A DNA stretch of 64,000 nucleotides from Alcaligenaceae bacterium (GCA_013416455.1 JACCES010000004.1:326078-390077), one strand, 5' to 3'; shown: positions 49,551 through 58,742, counted from the stretch's first letter. Notes: generated by a model not told the origin, from the sequence alone. A program made the numbers and translations.

Positions 49551-50084
49551 ATGCGACATCATCGATTGATCGCTTCGCTGGCCGGCCTATGGCTGGCGGG
49601 CGCCGCCCTGGCGGACACCACGGTGCAGATGCACCAGGTCACCGAACAGGGAATTGCCGAATCCGCGGGCACGGTCACCATTTCGGAATCCGCCCACGGG
49701 CTGGTGTTCACGCCGCAACTCCAGGGCCTGGCTCCCGGCACCCATGGGTTCCATATCCACGAGAACCCAAGCTGCGATCCGGCGGAACAGGACGGCAAGC
49801 CGGTTGCGGCCGGCGCCGCGGGCGGCCATTATGATCCGGAAAAGACGGGCAGGCACGGTTTTCCATGGGGAGACGGCCATCTGGGCGACCTGCCGGCCGT
49901 CTATGTGGACAGCGGCGGGAACGCCACGAACCCCGTCCTGGCGCCGCGCATCAAGGAATTATCCGAGGTTTCCGGGCGCTCCTTGATGGTTCACAAGGGC
50001 GGCGACAACCATGCCGACCATCCCGAGCCACTGGGTGGCGGCGGTGCCAGAATCGCCTGCGGGGTCATCTCGCCGGCACAATGA
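49551..50084 (+). CDS. sodC: Cu/Zn superoxide dismutase, periplasmic
   Basis: 177 residues with a signal peptide ([13 protein letters not shown]). The copper ligands are in [10 protein letters not shown] (His pair) and in the bridge-His segment GGHYDP, with [18 protein letters not shown] and the late [20 protein letters not shown]. The two Cys forming the disulfide are present. It detoxifies superoxide in the periplasm. Confidence 0.96.
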   Translation: MRHHRLIASLAGLWLAGAALADTTVQMHQVTEQGIAESAGTVTISESAHGLVFTPQLQGLAPGTHGFHIHENPSCDPAEQDGKPVAAGAAGGHYDPEKTGRHGFPWGDGHLGDLPAVYVDSGGNATNPVLAPRIKELSEVSGRSLMVHKGGDNHADHPEPLGGGGARIACGVISPAQ

Positions 50085-50182
50085 CCGCCGGGTCTGTCGT
50101 TCCCGGGGCTTTACGCGATATAGTGCCCGCTCAGGCATCTCCCGGCGGGCGCATTTCGCGCCTCCATGTCAGAAAGCGGCCC

Positions 50183-50716
50183 ATGAGCGACAAACACGTC
50201 TTGCAGCAAAGTGAATCAGAATCCGGGAACCCGGCGGCCTGGAAGGCGCTGATCACCGCGCTTGGCCTGCGGCCACACCCCGAAGGCGGCCATTATCGCG
50301 AAGTATTCCGGTCTGCCTGCCAGGTACAGCTCCATGAAGTCCAGCGATCCGCGGGAACGTCCATCCTGTACCTGCTGTCCGAGGGCGCCCGTTCAGCCTG
50401 GCATCGCATCGATGCCGACGAAATCTGGTACTTCCACGCGGGCAATCCTCTGGCATTGCATGTATTGCAGCCCGACGGCGGGCTCGTCACGCACCGGCTC
50501 GGGGACCCGCTGCGCGACCCCGGTTCAGTATTCCAGGCCGTGGTGCCCGCGGGCCTCTGGTTCTCGGCGGAGCCGGCCGATCCGGAAGGCTTTGCACTGG
50601 TGGGCTGCGCGGTCGCCCCGGGTTTCGAGTTTTCCGGCTTCCAGCTTGCCTGCGAGGCCGACATCAGCGTTGCGGTTCAACACCATGGCGGCTGGATCCG
50701 GCGCTTGCTGAAATAG
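50183..50716 (+). CDS. Cupin DUF985-family protein
   Basis: 177 residues. The start LGLRPHPEGGHYREVFRS and the segment SILYLLSEGARSAWHRIDADEIWYFHAGNPLALHVL are the DUF985/cupin_5 hallmarks; a metal-binding His set lies in HRIDADEIWYFH. The function is unknown. The ATG follows sodC by about 100 nt. Confidence 0.88.
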   Translation: MSDKHVLQQSESESGNPAAWKALITALGLRPHPEGGHYREVFRSACQVQLHEVQRSAGTSILYLLSEGARSAWHRIDADEIWYFHAGNPLALHVLQPDGGLVTHRLGDPLRDPGSVFQAVVPAGLWFSAEPADPEGFALVGCAVAPGFEFSGFQLACEADISVAVQHHGGWIRRLLK

Positions 50717-50736
50717 CCGGAGCCGGCGACTTCGTC

Positions 50737-52719
50737 CTACGCTTCGCCATGCCGGGCGGCGAGATACAGCACGAACTGCGCCCCCTTGCCTTTCTCGCTG
50801 AGCACCTCCACCTTGCCGCCGTGACGTTCGACCACCGTCCGCACAAACGCCAGCCCCAGCCCGACGCCGGGAGAATGGCGGCCGCGCTGATCGTCCAGAC
50901 GCGTGAAGGCGCGCAGCAGCGTGGCCGCCTGCTCGGCCGTGAAACCCGGCCCCTGATCATGTATGCTCACGCGCCAGTATTCTCCCTGTGCCACCACCCT
51001 GCACTCGATGGACGTATGGTCGGGGCTGTACTTGAGCGCATTGTCCACGAGATTCGAGAAAGCGCGCAGAAGCAGGCTGGGGTCTCCGCTCGTCCAGACA
51101 TGGTCGGGGTGCTGATCGAAGCGCAGCTCGATATTGCGCTGCCTGGCCTGGGCCCAGAACTCCCCCAGCGACTGTTCGATGAGGTCCACCAGCTCCACCG
51201 GCCGGAACTGGATCTCTATCGCCTCCGCGCGTGCAAGGTGCACGAAACCATCCACGAATTCGAGCGTCTTGTAGGCGTGGAAGTCGATCTGCCGCAGGAA
51301 GGTGTCCGTTTCCATCGCCGTGTCGGGCTGCTGTTGCAGCTGTGTGAGCGCCAGTATCGAGTTTTGCGGCGCCCGCATATCGTGCGACAGGAAATGCAGG
51401 GTCTGTTCACGCCGTATGCGGGCCTCGCGCAATTGCGCAATCGCGCCATGCAGCTGCGTTACGCGCGCCGACAACGAGGCATCCCTGCGATGAGATTCGA
51501 ATAGCGCAACATCGTCCCCCAGATCGGCGCGCTCCTGATTCAAGGCCTTCAGTTCACTCTCGATATGCCGCAGCAAAACTTCCTGGCTGCGCCAGCTCCA
51601 TACGGGAAAAGACAGGCCGATCCCGATCAGACTGGCCGTGATGGGTATCCAGACTCCCACGACCCGCATCAGCACAATGGCACCCACGAATACCAGCACG
51701 AGCGCGGTCAACATGGCGACGAAAGATCGCCTGGGCGAGAGCTGGCGAAAAAGCATGCAGACTAACAGCACCGGCAGGCAGGACCACAACGTTGTCAGCA
51801 AGGGGCCCGGCATCCGGATCCAGGCGTCGCCGATAGCGGATTGCAGTCCATGGGCAATCACTTCGACACCCACAATGGCACCATTCTCATCGGAAAGCGG
51901 TGTGGGGAAAATATCGCCCGATCCCGTCGCGAAAGAACCCACCAGGACATGCTTGCCCCGGAAAGCGGAAACGGGCACCGAGCCATCCAGCACACTCGCA
52001 TAAGGATAGACAGTGTAGCGGTTGGGTATGGCGCCGTAGGGAATGAAGCGCTTCCTGTCGATATCGGCGGCCGTCGCCTCGGAGCGGCCCGCCACCTCCA
52101 GCATCGCCAATAAAAAGTGCTGGGCCACGGTGCCGTCCGACAGGCGCTGGCGCAGCGTCAGCGACCGTACCACGCCGTCCGCATCGGGATATACATTGAT
52201 ATAACCCAGCCCCGCGGCCGCGGCGGCCAGTTCCGGCAGCGGACGCATGATGCCTTCGCGGTCGGATTCCACCACAGTGGGCAGCACCACCCTGCCATGG
52301 CGGGCCATTGCGTGCGCAAGGACGACGTCATCGCCCGGATAGGCCGGATTCGGATCGCTCAGCACGATGTCGAATCCCACTGTCCGCGCCAGCGACAGTC
52401 TGTCGAGCAGCTGGGCGTGCACCGCACGGCGCCAGGGCCAGTATCCCAGCTCGGCGATGCTGCTGTCGTCGATGGCGACGATGACGACGTCTGGCGCATC
52501 GATGGAGCGCGCCGTGGCGGCCAGAATGCGGTCATAGAAGATGTGATCCATACGCATCAGCCCCACGCTCGCACCGGACTGGCTCAGGACCGCCGTCAGC
52601 ACAAGCATGAAGGCCGTAACGAGCATCCATTCCACATGAACACGCCGTTCCAGGCCCTCCCAGAAATCGAAGTTCGGGCTCCGTCCCCCTCCCATCGCCT
52701 CAGTAATCCATGAGCGCAA
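50737..52719 (-). CDS. CHASE2-domain sensor histidine kinase
   Basis: 660 residues. A first membrane helix (about 31-48), a CHASE2 extracytoplasmic sensor domain (about 50-300: VVIVAIDDSSIAELGYWPWRR, then GFDIVLSDPNPAYPGDD), three membrane helices (305-375), a coiled coil, the phospho-His446 box FLSHDMRAPQNS and a complete HATPase domain (NLVDNALKYSP, DQGPGF, GVGLGLAFV) follow in order. It overlaps the FecR-like gene by 20 nt and belongs with the response regulator. Confidence 0.95.
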   Translation of the reverse strand: MRSWITEAMGGGRSPNFDFWEGLERRVHVEWMLVTAFMLVLTAVLSQSGASVGLMRMDHIFYDRILAATARSIDAPDVVIVAIDDSSIAELGYWPWRRAVHAQLLDRLSLARTVGFDIVLSDPNPAYPGDDVVLAHAMARHGRVVLPTVVESDREGIMRPLPELAAAAAGLGYINVYPDADGVVRSLTLRQRLSDGTVAQHFLLAMLEVAGRSEATAADIDRKRFIPYGAIPNRYTVYPYASVLDGSVPVSAFRGKHVLVGSFATGSGDIFPTPLSDENGAIVGVEVIAHGLQSAIGDAWIRMPGPLLTTLWSCLPVLLVCMLFRQLSPRRSFVAMLTALVLVFVGAIVLMRVVGVWIPITASLIGIGLSFPVWSWRSQEVLLRHIESELKALNQERADLGDDVALFESHRRDASLSARVTQLHGAIAQLREARIRREQTLHFLSHDMRAPQNSILALTQLQQQPDTAMETDTFLRQIDFHAYKTLEFVDGFVHLARAEAIEIQFRPVELVDLIEQSLGEFWAQARQRNIELRFDQHPDHVWTSGDPSLLLRAFSNLVDNALKYSPDHTSIECRVVAQGEYWRVSIHDQGPGFTAEQAATLLRAFTRLDDQRGRHSPGVGLGLAFVRTVVERHGGKVEVLSEKGKGAQFVLYLAARHGEA

Positions 52720-53815
52720 CCTGGGTGCCTGAGCTTGTCAGAACGGGCAGCCCCGTCCCGCTCCTGAGCGCTCGCCCGCCCAGGAAGGAGCGCGCCGCGT
52801 CCTCGCCCATTACGCCGTCGGCGTCGATGGCCCGCAAGAGTACGTGGTAGGTGCCGGCGCCCGGCGCAGTGAAGGAGGCGGGCGGGGCGACGATGCGCTG
52901 GCTGGAGTACAGCCTCGTGCCTTCCTCGTCGCCAGCCACCCGCAGCAGGTAAGCGGTTGCGCCCGGAACCGGGTCGAAATCCAGCTGCCAGCCGCCACCC
53001 TGCCGGACCGGCACGCCAAGCACGGGCACGGGCAGCAGCGGACGCACGCCCAGCAAAGCACCGGCCGCATCGGTCGCGGCCCCCTGCCCGCTACGCAGCA
53101 TCGCACTGCCCCGTTCGCTGGCTCGCACACGCGCCCGGCCTGTCACGACCTCGCTCTGCGCCCCGGTTTCAGTGGCACGCACACGCAGGCGCGTACCCCG
53201 CACACCCGTGATATTGAGGGGCGTCCTGACTTCGAAGCGGCCCACGCCTCTGCGCGCCGGCGCCACGTGGGATTCCACCGCTCCCCGCCGCACATTGAAA
53301 ATGGAGTCCGTCAATGTCTCGTTCTGGAATACCTGCAGGCGCTCGACCTGCACCACCGAGTCGGCGGGCACCGATACGGTGCTGTCATCCGCCAGGGCCA
53401 GCGTGACGAAGCTGCGCGCTTCGGTACGGACGACGTCGCCCTCGGCCACCTGTGCCCCCATTCTGAGGGGCGCATCGTTGACGGTGGCCCGCCCCACCAT
53501 ATGTACGACGGTGGCTCGCGCGGGCCGCTCGGGAATCAGCGCAAATGGGATCCGCAGCTCTCGACCGATAGGCAGCTGCCTGGGTTCCGCCACCTGATTC
53601 AAGGCCTGCATGCTCACCCAGTTGGAGGGGCTGGAGGTATAGCGCTGCGCCAGAGCCAGCAAGGTATCGCCCTGCGCCACTTCGTGGATGAAGTCGTCGC
53701 CCTCGGCCCCGGCGGGCTGCGCCATGGCGCTTGAAAACGCGAATGCCAGCGAGCCCGCACAGGCCACAGCCAGAATGATCAGGGGGTTGTGTGCACGTGA
53801 AGCATGGTTTTTCAT
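52700..53815 (-). CDS. LysM plus FecR-domain periplasmic protein
   Basis: 371 residues. A signal peptide (hydrophobic stretch ending Ala-Met-Ala-Gln), then a LysM repeat (HEVAQGDTLLALAQRYTSSPSNW, about 45-90), then a FecR domain (GDVVRTEARSFVTLALADDSTVSVPADSVVQVERL; GVGRFEVRTPLNITGVRGTRLRVRATE). A C-terminal Ig/fibronectin-like part (WQLDFDPVPGATAYLLRVAG) follows. Probably a peptidoglycan-bound sensor module for the CHASE2 kinase. The start overlaps the response-regulator stop by 4 nt. Confidence 0.92.
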   Translation of the reverse strand: MKNHASRAHNPLIILAVACAGSLAFAFSSAMAQPAGAEGDDFIHEVAQGDTLLALAQRYTSSPSNWVSMQALNQVAEPRQLPIGRELRIPFALIPERPARATVVHMVGRATVNDAPLRMGAQVAEGDVVRTEARSFVTLALADDSTVSVPADSVVQVERLQVFQNETLTDSIFNVRRGAVESHVAPARRGVGRFEVRTPLNITGVRGTRLRVRATETGAQSEVVTGRARVRASERGSAMLRSGQGAATDAAGALLGVRPLLPVPVLGVPVRQGGGWQLDFDPVPGATAYLLRVAGDEEGTRLYSSQRIVAPPASFTAPGAGTYHVLLRAIDADGVMGEDAARSFLGGRALRSGTGLPVLTSSGTQVALMDY

Positions 53816-54525
53816 GAGATCGGAGATTCTTGTACGTCAGTCAGAAGATCCAGACGGTAGCCCAGCGCATACGAGGCACTGAGCCGTACCCCATTCTCGG
53901 GGCGCAGGCGCAACTTGCGGCGTATGTTCGACAGGTGGGTATCGAGCGTGCGTGACGTCGCCAGTATCTCGCGGTTCCACACACTGCTGCTGAGCACGTC
54001 CCGGCTGAACAGGCGCCCCGGATTGCGAAAGAACATCAGAGCAAGTTCGTATTCCTTGCGCGCCAGATCGATGATTTTTCCATTGAGGGAAATGGTTTCC
54101 GCAATAGGGTCGATTTCATACGCGGCGCACGCGAACGACATGTCCAATTGCGGACCTGGCATCATGCGGCGCCGCAGCACCGCGACCCGGGCGGTCAGCT
54201 CGCCGGCCCGTATCGGTTTGATCATGTAGTCATCGGCGCCGGCCTGCAGGCCCAGGACCAGATCGTCCTCGCCGGCCCGGTTCGTGACGAACATGACAGG
54301 CAGCGTTTGGCCCATGTTGGCGCGCACCCAATGCAGAACATCCAGGCCCGAGATGTCCGGTATTTCCCAGTCGAGAATGAGCATGTCGAAATCGGGGTTC
54401 CGGGCAAGACAGGTCAGCATGGCCTTGCCTGTATCGAAGAGGGTGCATTGATGACCGGCTTTTTCAAGCACCGACTGAATCAGCCGGGCCTGCGTATGGT
54501 CATCTTCCAGCGACGCAATATGCAT
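53812..54525 (-). CDS. OmpR-family response regulator
   Basis: 237 residues. The receiver domain has Glu7-Asp8-Asp9, phospho-acceptor Asp52 (LILDWEIP) and Lys103 (MIKP). The C-terminal winged helix (about 135-228) has LARKEYELALMFFRNPGRLFSRDVL and SRTLDTHLSNIRRKLRL, an OmpR DNA-binding domain. First gene of the RR-FecR-CHASE2 operon. Confidence 0.95.
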   Translation of the reverse strand: MHIASLEDDHTQARLIQSVLEKAGHQCTLFDTGKAMLTCLARNPDFDMLILDWEIPDISGLDVLHWVRANMGQTLPVMFVTNRAGEDDLVLGLQAGADDYMIKPIRAGELTARVAVLRRRMMPGPQLDMSFACAAYEIDPIAETISLNGKIIDLARKEYELALMFFRNPGRLFSRDVLSSSVWNREILATSRTLDTHLSNIRRKLRLRPENGVRLSASYALGYRLDLLTDVQESPIS

Positions 54526-55387
54526 AGGACGTGGAGGAAGACAATCTGATGAATCAAATCAATGCAGCGGCCGATGTTACATTGCATGTCGCGCTATGTC
54601 ATTTAACATTTTGTCAACAAATGATTCATGAAAACACACGAGGCCGCTGCGGCAATTCCGGCGTTAGCCGGAGATGGCGGGCGCCACCTCAATCGCCTGC
54701 TCGGGGCAGGCGATGGGCAGATCGAGCCCGCCATTCGTCATGCCGGGCTGGATCGCTGGGGTGGCAATCAGCGTATTGTTGACGGTCAGGGCCAGCACGC
54801 CGCCCCCAGGCTCAGCCGATGATTGGCGCTGGCGAAAGCCGGCATTGCTCCACCGCCGCTTTCCCGGCCCGAGCGTTTTCCCCGCGCGCAGGCAGCCTCC
54901 ACAACTGCCACAAACGTCTGGCACTGCTCATTCCAAACTGTTTTATATATCCGGTTCACTATCTGATCCTCGTCATGCTCGCGGTCAGCCGCTGGAGAGT
55001 GAGGCCCACGTCCATGACATGCGCGTGGTTGGCAACAAATCGTCTTGAAAATTGATTTAGTCGATAATTCTGCCGCATATAGAAACAATCAACTGTCAAG
55101 AATTGTCAATTGCTACCGAATATTTAGGAATGAATGAAGACATCCGCGGCGTGGCCGGAGCATCGGGGCGAGGTGAAGAACTACAACAGCCCGTCGACCG
55201 CCGCGCTCCGCCTAAATCCGGTTTTTTCGGGTCCGGCGGGCCGATTGACGGAAAGGGTTCGTAGAGGGTGGTGAACGGGCGGGTCCGATCCGGTTCCCCC
55301 GGAGCAAGCTTTGCCTGCTACGATCTGCTTCGGGATATTCGACGCCACATGCCCGTGCGCCCGACTGCGGACTTGAGAAGAGCAACA
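54526..55387. other. Mostly non-coding gap upstream of the two-component operon
   Basis: 862 nt without a convincing gene. At 54612-54617 the minus-strand TTGACA could serve as the -35 of the response-regulator promoter; a good -10 is not obvious. The part 55040-55135 is A/T-rich. A 45-residue open frame starts at 55134 with AGGAA in front, but no homology is recognised, so it is not annotated as a gene. Confidence 0.5.
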
Positions 55388-56071
55388 ATGAATCTGACTT
55401 ATCAATGGCTCCATGACACGGTACGCTCGCGCTTTGATTCTGACGAAGCCATGGAGGCCTTCCTGCCCCAGGCGCTTGCGCCTGATGAATTGAAGCGCAA
55501 GGGCGACGACCGATACTTGTCCGCGATGACGCAGCGGATATTCCAGGCAGGCATGCAGCATTCGCTGGTTGACGCCAAATGGCCTGCCTTCGAAAAAGCT
55601 TTTTCAGGCTTTGCGCCGGAATCCATGGCGTCGCTCAGCGAAGCGGACCTCGAGCGCCACATGCAGAATAATCACATCATCCGCCACCTCGCCAAATTGC
55701 AGACCATCCCCAGAAATGCCCGGTTCATTCTGGACGTCTGCCAGGAACAGGGCTGCGGTTTCGGTGCATTCATCGCCGCCTGGCCGGTCGCCGATATCAT
55801 TGGCTTGTGGAGCCTGCTCGCCAAACGTGGCGCCCGCCTGGGCGGGCGTTCGGGGGCTGGATTTCTGCGCCTGGCCGGCAAGGACACCTTCTTGCTGACC
55901 AGCGACGTCGTCGCGCGCCTGGCGGCCGCCGGAGTCATCACCCGGGAATCCGTGGGCCAACGCGAACTGCAGGCCGTGCAGGATGCTTTCAATGTCTTGC
56001 AGCAGAGTTCCGGCAGGCCGCTGTGCCAGTTGTCGTCCATGCTCGCCCTGAGCATCCATCCGGCTTTCTAG
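55388..56071 (+). CDS. Tag-like DNA glycosylase (HhH-GPD, 3-methyladenine glycosylase I superfamily)
   Basis: 227 residues. The helical core (RIFQAGMQHSLVDAKWPAFEKAF ... SLSEADLERHMQNNHIIRHLAKLQTIPRNARFI) is the same layout as Tag (FQSGLSW...VEKVAAFTEDDV...GIVRHRGKI). The N-terminal Zn Cys and the late His-x3-Cys of Tag are absent, so it is a divergent or specialised paralogue. Single gene, at the edge of the variable region. Confidence 0.72.
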   Translation: MNLTYQWLHDTVRSRFDSDEAMEAFLPQALAPDELKRKGDDRYLSAMTQRIFQAGMQHSLVDAKWPAFEKAFSGFAPESMASLSEADLERHMQNNHIIRHLAKLQTIPRNARFILDVCQEQGCGFGAFIAAWPVADIIGLWSLLAKRGARLGGRSGAGFLRLAGKDTFLLTSDVVARLAAAGVITRESVGQRELQAVQDAFNVLQQSSGRPLCQLSSMLALSIHPAF

Positions 56072-56155
56072 GGCAACCTGCGAGATGGGTCGGCATTAGC
56101 TTGCCGGCTGCGGCGGGAAGCCTGCCAACTCGGTGTCCATCGCCGGCAGGGTTCA

Positions 56156-56239
56156 TCAGGGCAGGATGTTCTTGAACACCCGTCCATTCTTCATAATCGC
56201 GACGAAGTTCTGCTCCGGATCCGCGATCAGATCGATGTC
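56156..56239 (-). pseudogene. C-terminal remnant of an amidohydrolase
   Basis: 27 codons then a stop read DIDLIADPEQNFVAIMKNG, then RVFKNILP. This is the C terminus of imidazolonepropionase-type amidohydrolases (ADLI...PE..F..IMK.G.V.KN). Nothing upstream on this strand belongs to such an enzyme; a hipB-like fragment is joined directly to it. Confidence 0.7.
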
Positions 56240-56295
56240 AGCCCCTGCGCCTTACCTGCGGCCTGCAGCATCGAACCAAGCTGATCCGCAGTGTA
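56239..56295 (-). pseudogene. Fragment of a hipB-like gene
   Basis: About 19 residues (TADQLGSMLQAAGKAQGL) are nearly the same as the N-terminal helix of the intact HipB nearby (TANQLGSVLQAARKAQGL). It is cut off before the helix-turn-helix and runs into the amidohydrolase remnant. Confidence 0.7.
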
Positions 56296-56388
56296 CAAGC
56301 CGACCTGGACTCGGCCAACGCCGGCCGCCTGGTGCCGGCCGCCGAAGTCGAAGCGAGGTTCGCAGCCCGTCGCGCTGCCACGCGCGTG

Positions 56389-56574
56389 AGGCATCAAGTC
56401 GGCCGCCTGCTTGAGTTCGGCCAACGCGGCACGGGCCTCGATGCAGGCCTTGAGCACCGGCCGTGTCTTCAACTCCTGTGCCGGGGGCAACGCTGGCAAC
56501 TGGTTGTGGGGCTGCTCCGGATGCCAGGCATGTGCACTATCATTCAGGATGCAAAAATACCATTTTGACGACAC
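56389..56574 (-). pseudogene. N-terminal fragment of a Fic-family protein gene
   Basis: The reading frame gives LPALPPAQELKTRPVLKACI, then EARAALAELKQAADLMP, the well-known N-terminal helix of Fic/DUF4172 adenylyltransferases (LPLLPP...VLKA...ARAALAEL). The homology stops before the Fic motif HPFxxGNGR, after ~60 residues, where unrelated sequence begins. Confidence 0.7.
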
Positions 56575-56733
56575 ATCCTCAGCTTTGTCGCTGCTGGCGA
56601 CATGTCAATGGTTCATGTTCTTATTTTATGAAAATAGCGACACGTAGAGTACTCATGTCGTTTTTGACACATGAGCACCTCAACCCGCCACCAATTCACG
56701 TTTTCAAGAACAGTTCTGTCGCCGACCCGTTCT

Positions 56734-57000
56734 GCTGGCCGGCGATAGCCACCCATAGAAAACATAAATTATTATTTTAAGATCAACAAGTTAAGTAAGT
56801 TCCACCGATAACCGGCGATAGTCCCCGAGGGATATCCATTCACCCCACTCTGTCATCAACGAGTCTCACAATTCCCCATGATTTAAGGGATTTTTTAGTG
56901 ATCGACAAATCTATACCGTCGCCATCTACCGTCAAAATCGCGCGCGCTTAATGTTGGCGCGGTTTATGGAGCGATATGCGCGGCGTCGACACTTTCGAGA
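56734..57000. repeat. att-like repeat copy A (diverged direct repeat)
   Basis: Begins GCTGGCCGGCGATAGCCACC and matches copy B (59604-59875) over about 270 bp with scattered differences: AACAAGTTA, CATCAAC-AGTCTC, GTGATCGACA, CTACCGTCAA and TATGGAGC-type blocks appear in the same order. No gene was recognised inside it. The two copies flank hipBA, the MazG-like gene and the integrase remnant. Confidence 0.65.
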
Positions 57001-57066
57001 CTATTGTCGATCAGAATGCATTTATCACGCTCGGACTTGCCTTGGAATGACCGATCCTTCTGCTGC

Positions 57067-58407
57067 TTACGGCGTCATCCCTCGGAATGTTCTGGCCGCC
57101 TGCTCAAGCCCTCTCAGTACAGCATCTGCGACAAACGGTGAAAAATCTAGCGGCAATTCGCCTTGCACTTCGGCAATGGCCGCTGGTGTACGAGCAAGCA
57201 GTTCTTCGATGATCGACTCTGCGGTCGAGGCATAGCCGACTTTCTGTGCGGTGCTGTTGAAATGCCTGCGCTGGATGCCGTGCATCTCGTAGTGCCGGTT
57301 CTTGCCGAGCAAGGCCATCGCCAACTTGACTTCATACGGCGACCACTGGTTGGGACCCTCACCCAACACCGGGTAAACCGACATCACGTCATACAGCGGG
57401 GTCAACTGGAAACGACCGCGTGGCAGAAGATGGATGCTGAAGTTCTTGGCATGGCCGTCGGGCGCTCGCAGCAACCAGAACAGCACTTGCGCCGCCATCA
57501 GCGTCTTCATGTCGGCCTCGGCATTCACCGATTGCCGGAGCGTGCCGAACAGGGCCTTGAGCCCGGGACCGCCCTCGTTCTCGTACTTGCGCAATGGCGA
57601 GCAGCCCGCGACTTGGCAAAAGTCTTCCTGTGGCAGACGCATGAGCCACTGCCCATTGGGTGCGACGCGCCGGTCGAAACGCTCCACCACCAGCACACGC
57701 TGTCGGCCGAAGGTCGCGATGCGGGCGTCAGCCACGGGCAATCCATAAGCTTTCAGCAGCCGCAAGCACAGCCATTCGTTGTCGACGGACGTGCTGAAGT
57801 CCGCCCGCCGCCCGCCCATCAGGCCGAGCGGAAGCTTGAAGATGTGGCTCGTCGGCGTAGCGCCACGCGGCGCGAGCCATTGCCCGCCCCACCACAGGAA
57901 GGCCGTCTTCTCCTGCGCACCGGCCAGCGAGATGCGGAAGTCCACATCCGGATCTCGGCCTGCAGCGAAGGCCTGCGGCGTTACGGTCTCGATCAGGTGC
58001 CGCTCGATATCCTCCTCGGACAAGGGCACGCCCTCGATTCGATCGAAGTCGGTGGGCACCTCGTCCTCATCCAGAATCTGGACGGCGCCCACGCAATCAC
58101 GTCCGATGGCCTTGAGCAAATCGAACGGTTCGGTCGAGCCGGTCCGGAAGCGCTCGGCCACGCGTCGACGGATCGCATCGCTGTCAGGCAGTAGATTGTC
58201 AAAGTAGCTGGCGACCTTCTCGCCCTTGACCGGCAGATTTTGCAGATTGAATGGCAACGACAGCGATAGCGGCCGGCCAACAGCGGCCGCCACCCAATCC
58301 GAGTCGTACTGCAGTTCCATCTCGCCGCGCGCAGGAATCGTCCACCGGCCTACCTTGACACCATTGGTCCAGATGGACAGGCTGCGGCTGTACGACCGAC
58401 GCCCCAT
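57067..58407 (-). CDS. hipA: HipA-family serine/threonine kinase toxin
   Basis: 446 residues. HipA phosphorylates glutamyl-tRNA synthetase or similar targets, causing growth arrest. It has the N-terminal domain (LSIWTNGVKVGRWTI ... LPVKGEKVASYFDNLLPDSDAIRRRVAERF), the HipA core with FRISLAGAQEKTAFLWWGG (nucleotide loop) and HIFKLP, LLRAPDGHAKNFSIHL (catalytic Asp-Gly-His-x-Lys-Asn) and LTPLYDVMSVYP (metal Asp). The start is 1 nt after the hipB stop, so the pair is coupled. Confidence 0.95.
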   Translation of the reverse strand: MGRRSYSRSLSIWTNGVKVGRWTIPARGEMELQYDSDWVAAAVGRPLSLSLPFNLQNLPVKGEKVASYFDNLLPDSDAIRRRVAERFRTGSTEPFDLLKAIGRDCVGAVQILDEDEVPTDFDRIEGVPLSEEDIERHLIETVTPQAFAAGRDPDVDFRISLAGAQEKTAFLWWGGQWLAPRGATPTSHIFKLPLGLMGGRRADFSTSVDNEWLCLRLLKAYGLPVADARIATFGRQRVLVVERFDRRVAPNGQWLMRLPQEDFCQVAGCSPLRKYENEGGPGLKALFGTLRQSVNAEADMKTLMAAQVLFWLLRAPDGHAKNFSIHLLPRGRFQLTPLYDVMSVYPVLGEGPNQWSPYEVKLAMALLGKNRHYEMHGIQRRHFNSTAQKVGYASTAESIIEELLARTPAAIAEVQGELPLDFSPFVADAVLRGLEQAARTFRGMTP

Positions 58408-58408
58408 C

Positions 58409-58669
58409 TCACCAATCCGTAGCCGGCGACGATCCCGCAGCGGGGTCCCGGTTGCCAACGACCAATTCCAGGCCCAACGCAGCGCACCATGCAAGAAGTT
58501 GCTCCACGCTCAACTCGCGGGCGTTGAGCTCCAGATGAGATACTCGCGACTGGCTTAAGCCTATGCGACTGGCCAGTGCCGACTGGGTCAGTCCCTGGGC
58601 CTTGCGCGCGGCCTGCAACACCGACCCAAGCTGGTTGGCGGTGACAAGTGGATGGAACGTAGAGCGCAT
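58409..58669 (-). CDS. hipB: HipB-type antitoxin, Xre helix-turn-helix
   Basis: 86 residues. LTQSALASRIGLSQSRVSHLELNARELSVEQLLAWCAALGLELVV is an Xre/Cro HTH of the HipB kind. HipB neutralises HipA and represses the operon by binding upstream repeats. The operator candidates lie 20-90 bp upstream. Confidence 0.94.
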   Translation of the reverse strand: MRSTFHPLVTANQLGSVLQAARKAQGLTQSALASRIGLSQSRVSHLELNARELSVEQLLAWCAALGLELVVGNRDPAAGSSPATDW

Positions 58670-58687
58670 GACGCCATACCCGAAAAT

Positions 58688-58708
58688 CAGTTAAAAGAAA
58701 AATAACTG
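58688..58708. promoter_or_regulatory. Inverted repeat upstream of hipB, site 1
   Basis: CAGTTA (58688-58693) and TAACTG (58703-58708) separated by 9 nt. It lies 19 nt upstream of the hipB start and shares its layout with a second site; likely a HipB operator. Confidence 0.6.
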
Positions 58709-58713
58709 AAATA

Positions 58714-58734
58714 CAGATAATTGTCAAATATCTG
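58714..58734. promoter_or_regulatory. Inverted repeat upstream of hipB, site 2
   Basis: CAGATA (58714-58719) and TATCTG (58729-58734) with 9 nt between them. Same CAGwTA-N9-TAwCTG pattern as site 1; the centres are 26 bp apart. Confidence 0.6.
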
Positions 58735-58742
58735 AGAAACAA

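Noticed and set aside
55134..55271. A 45-residue open frame in the gap before the Tag-like gene
   Set aside because: It has AGGAA before the ATG, but no homology, and codon usage could not be judged on such a length.
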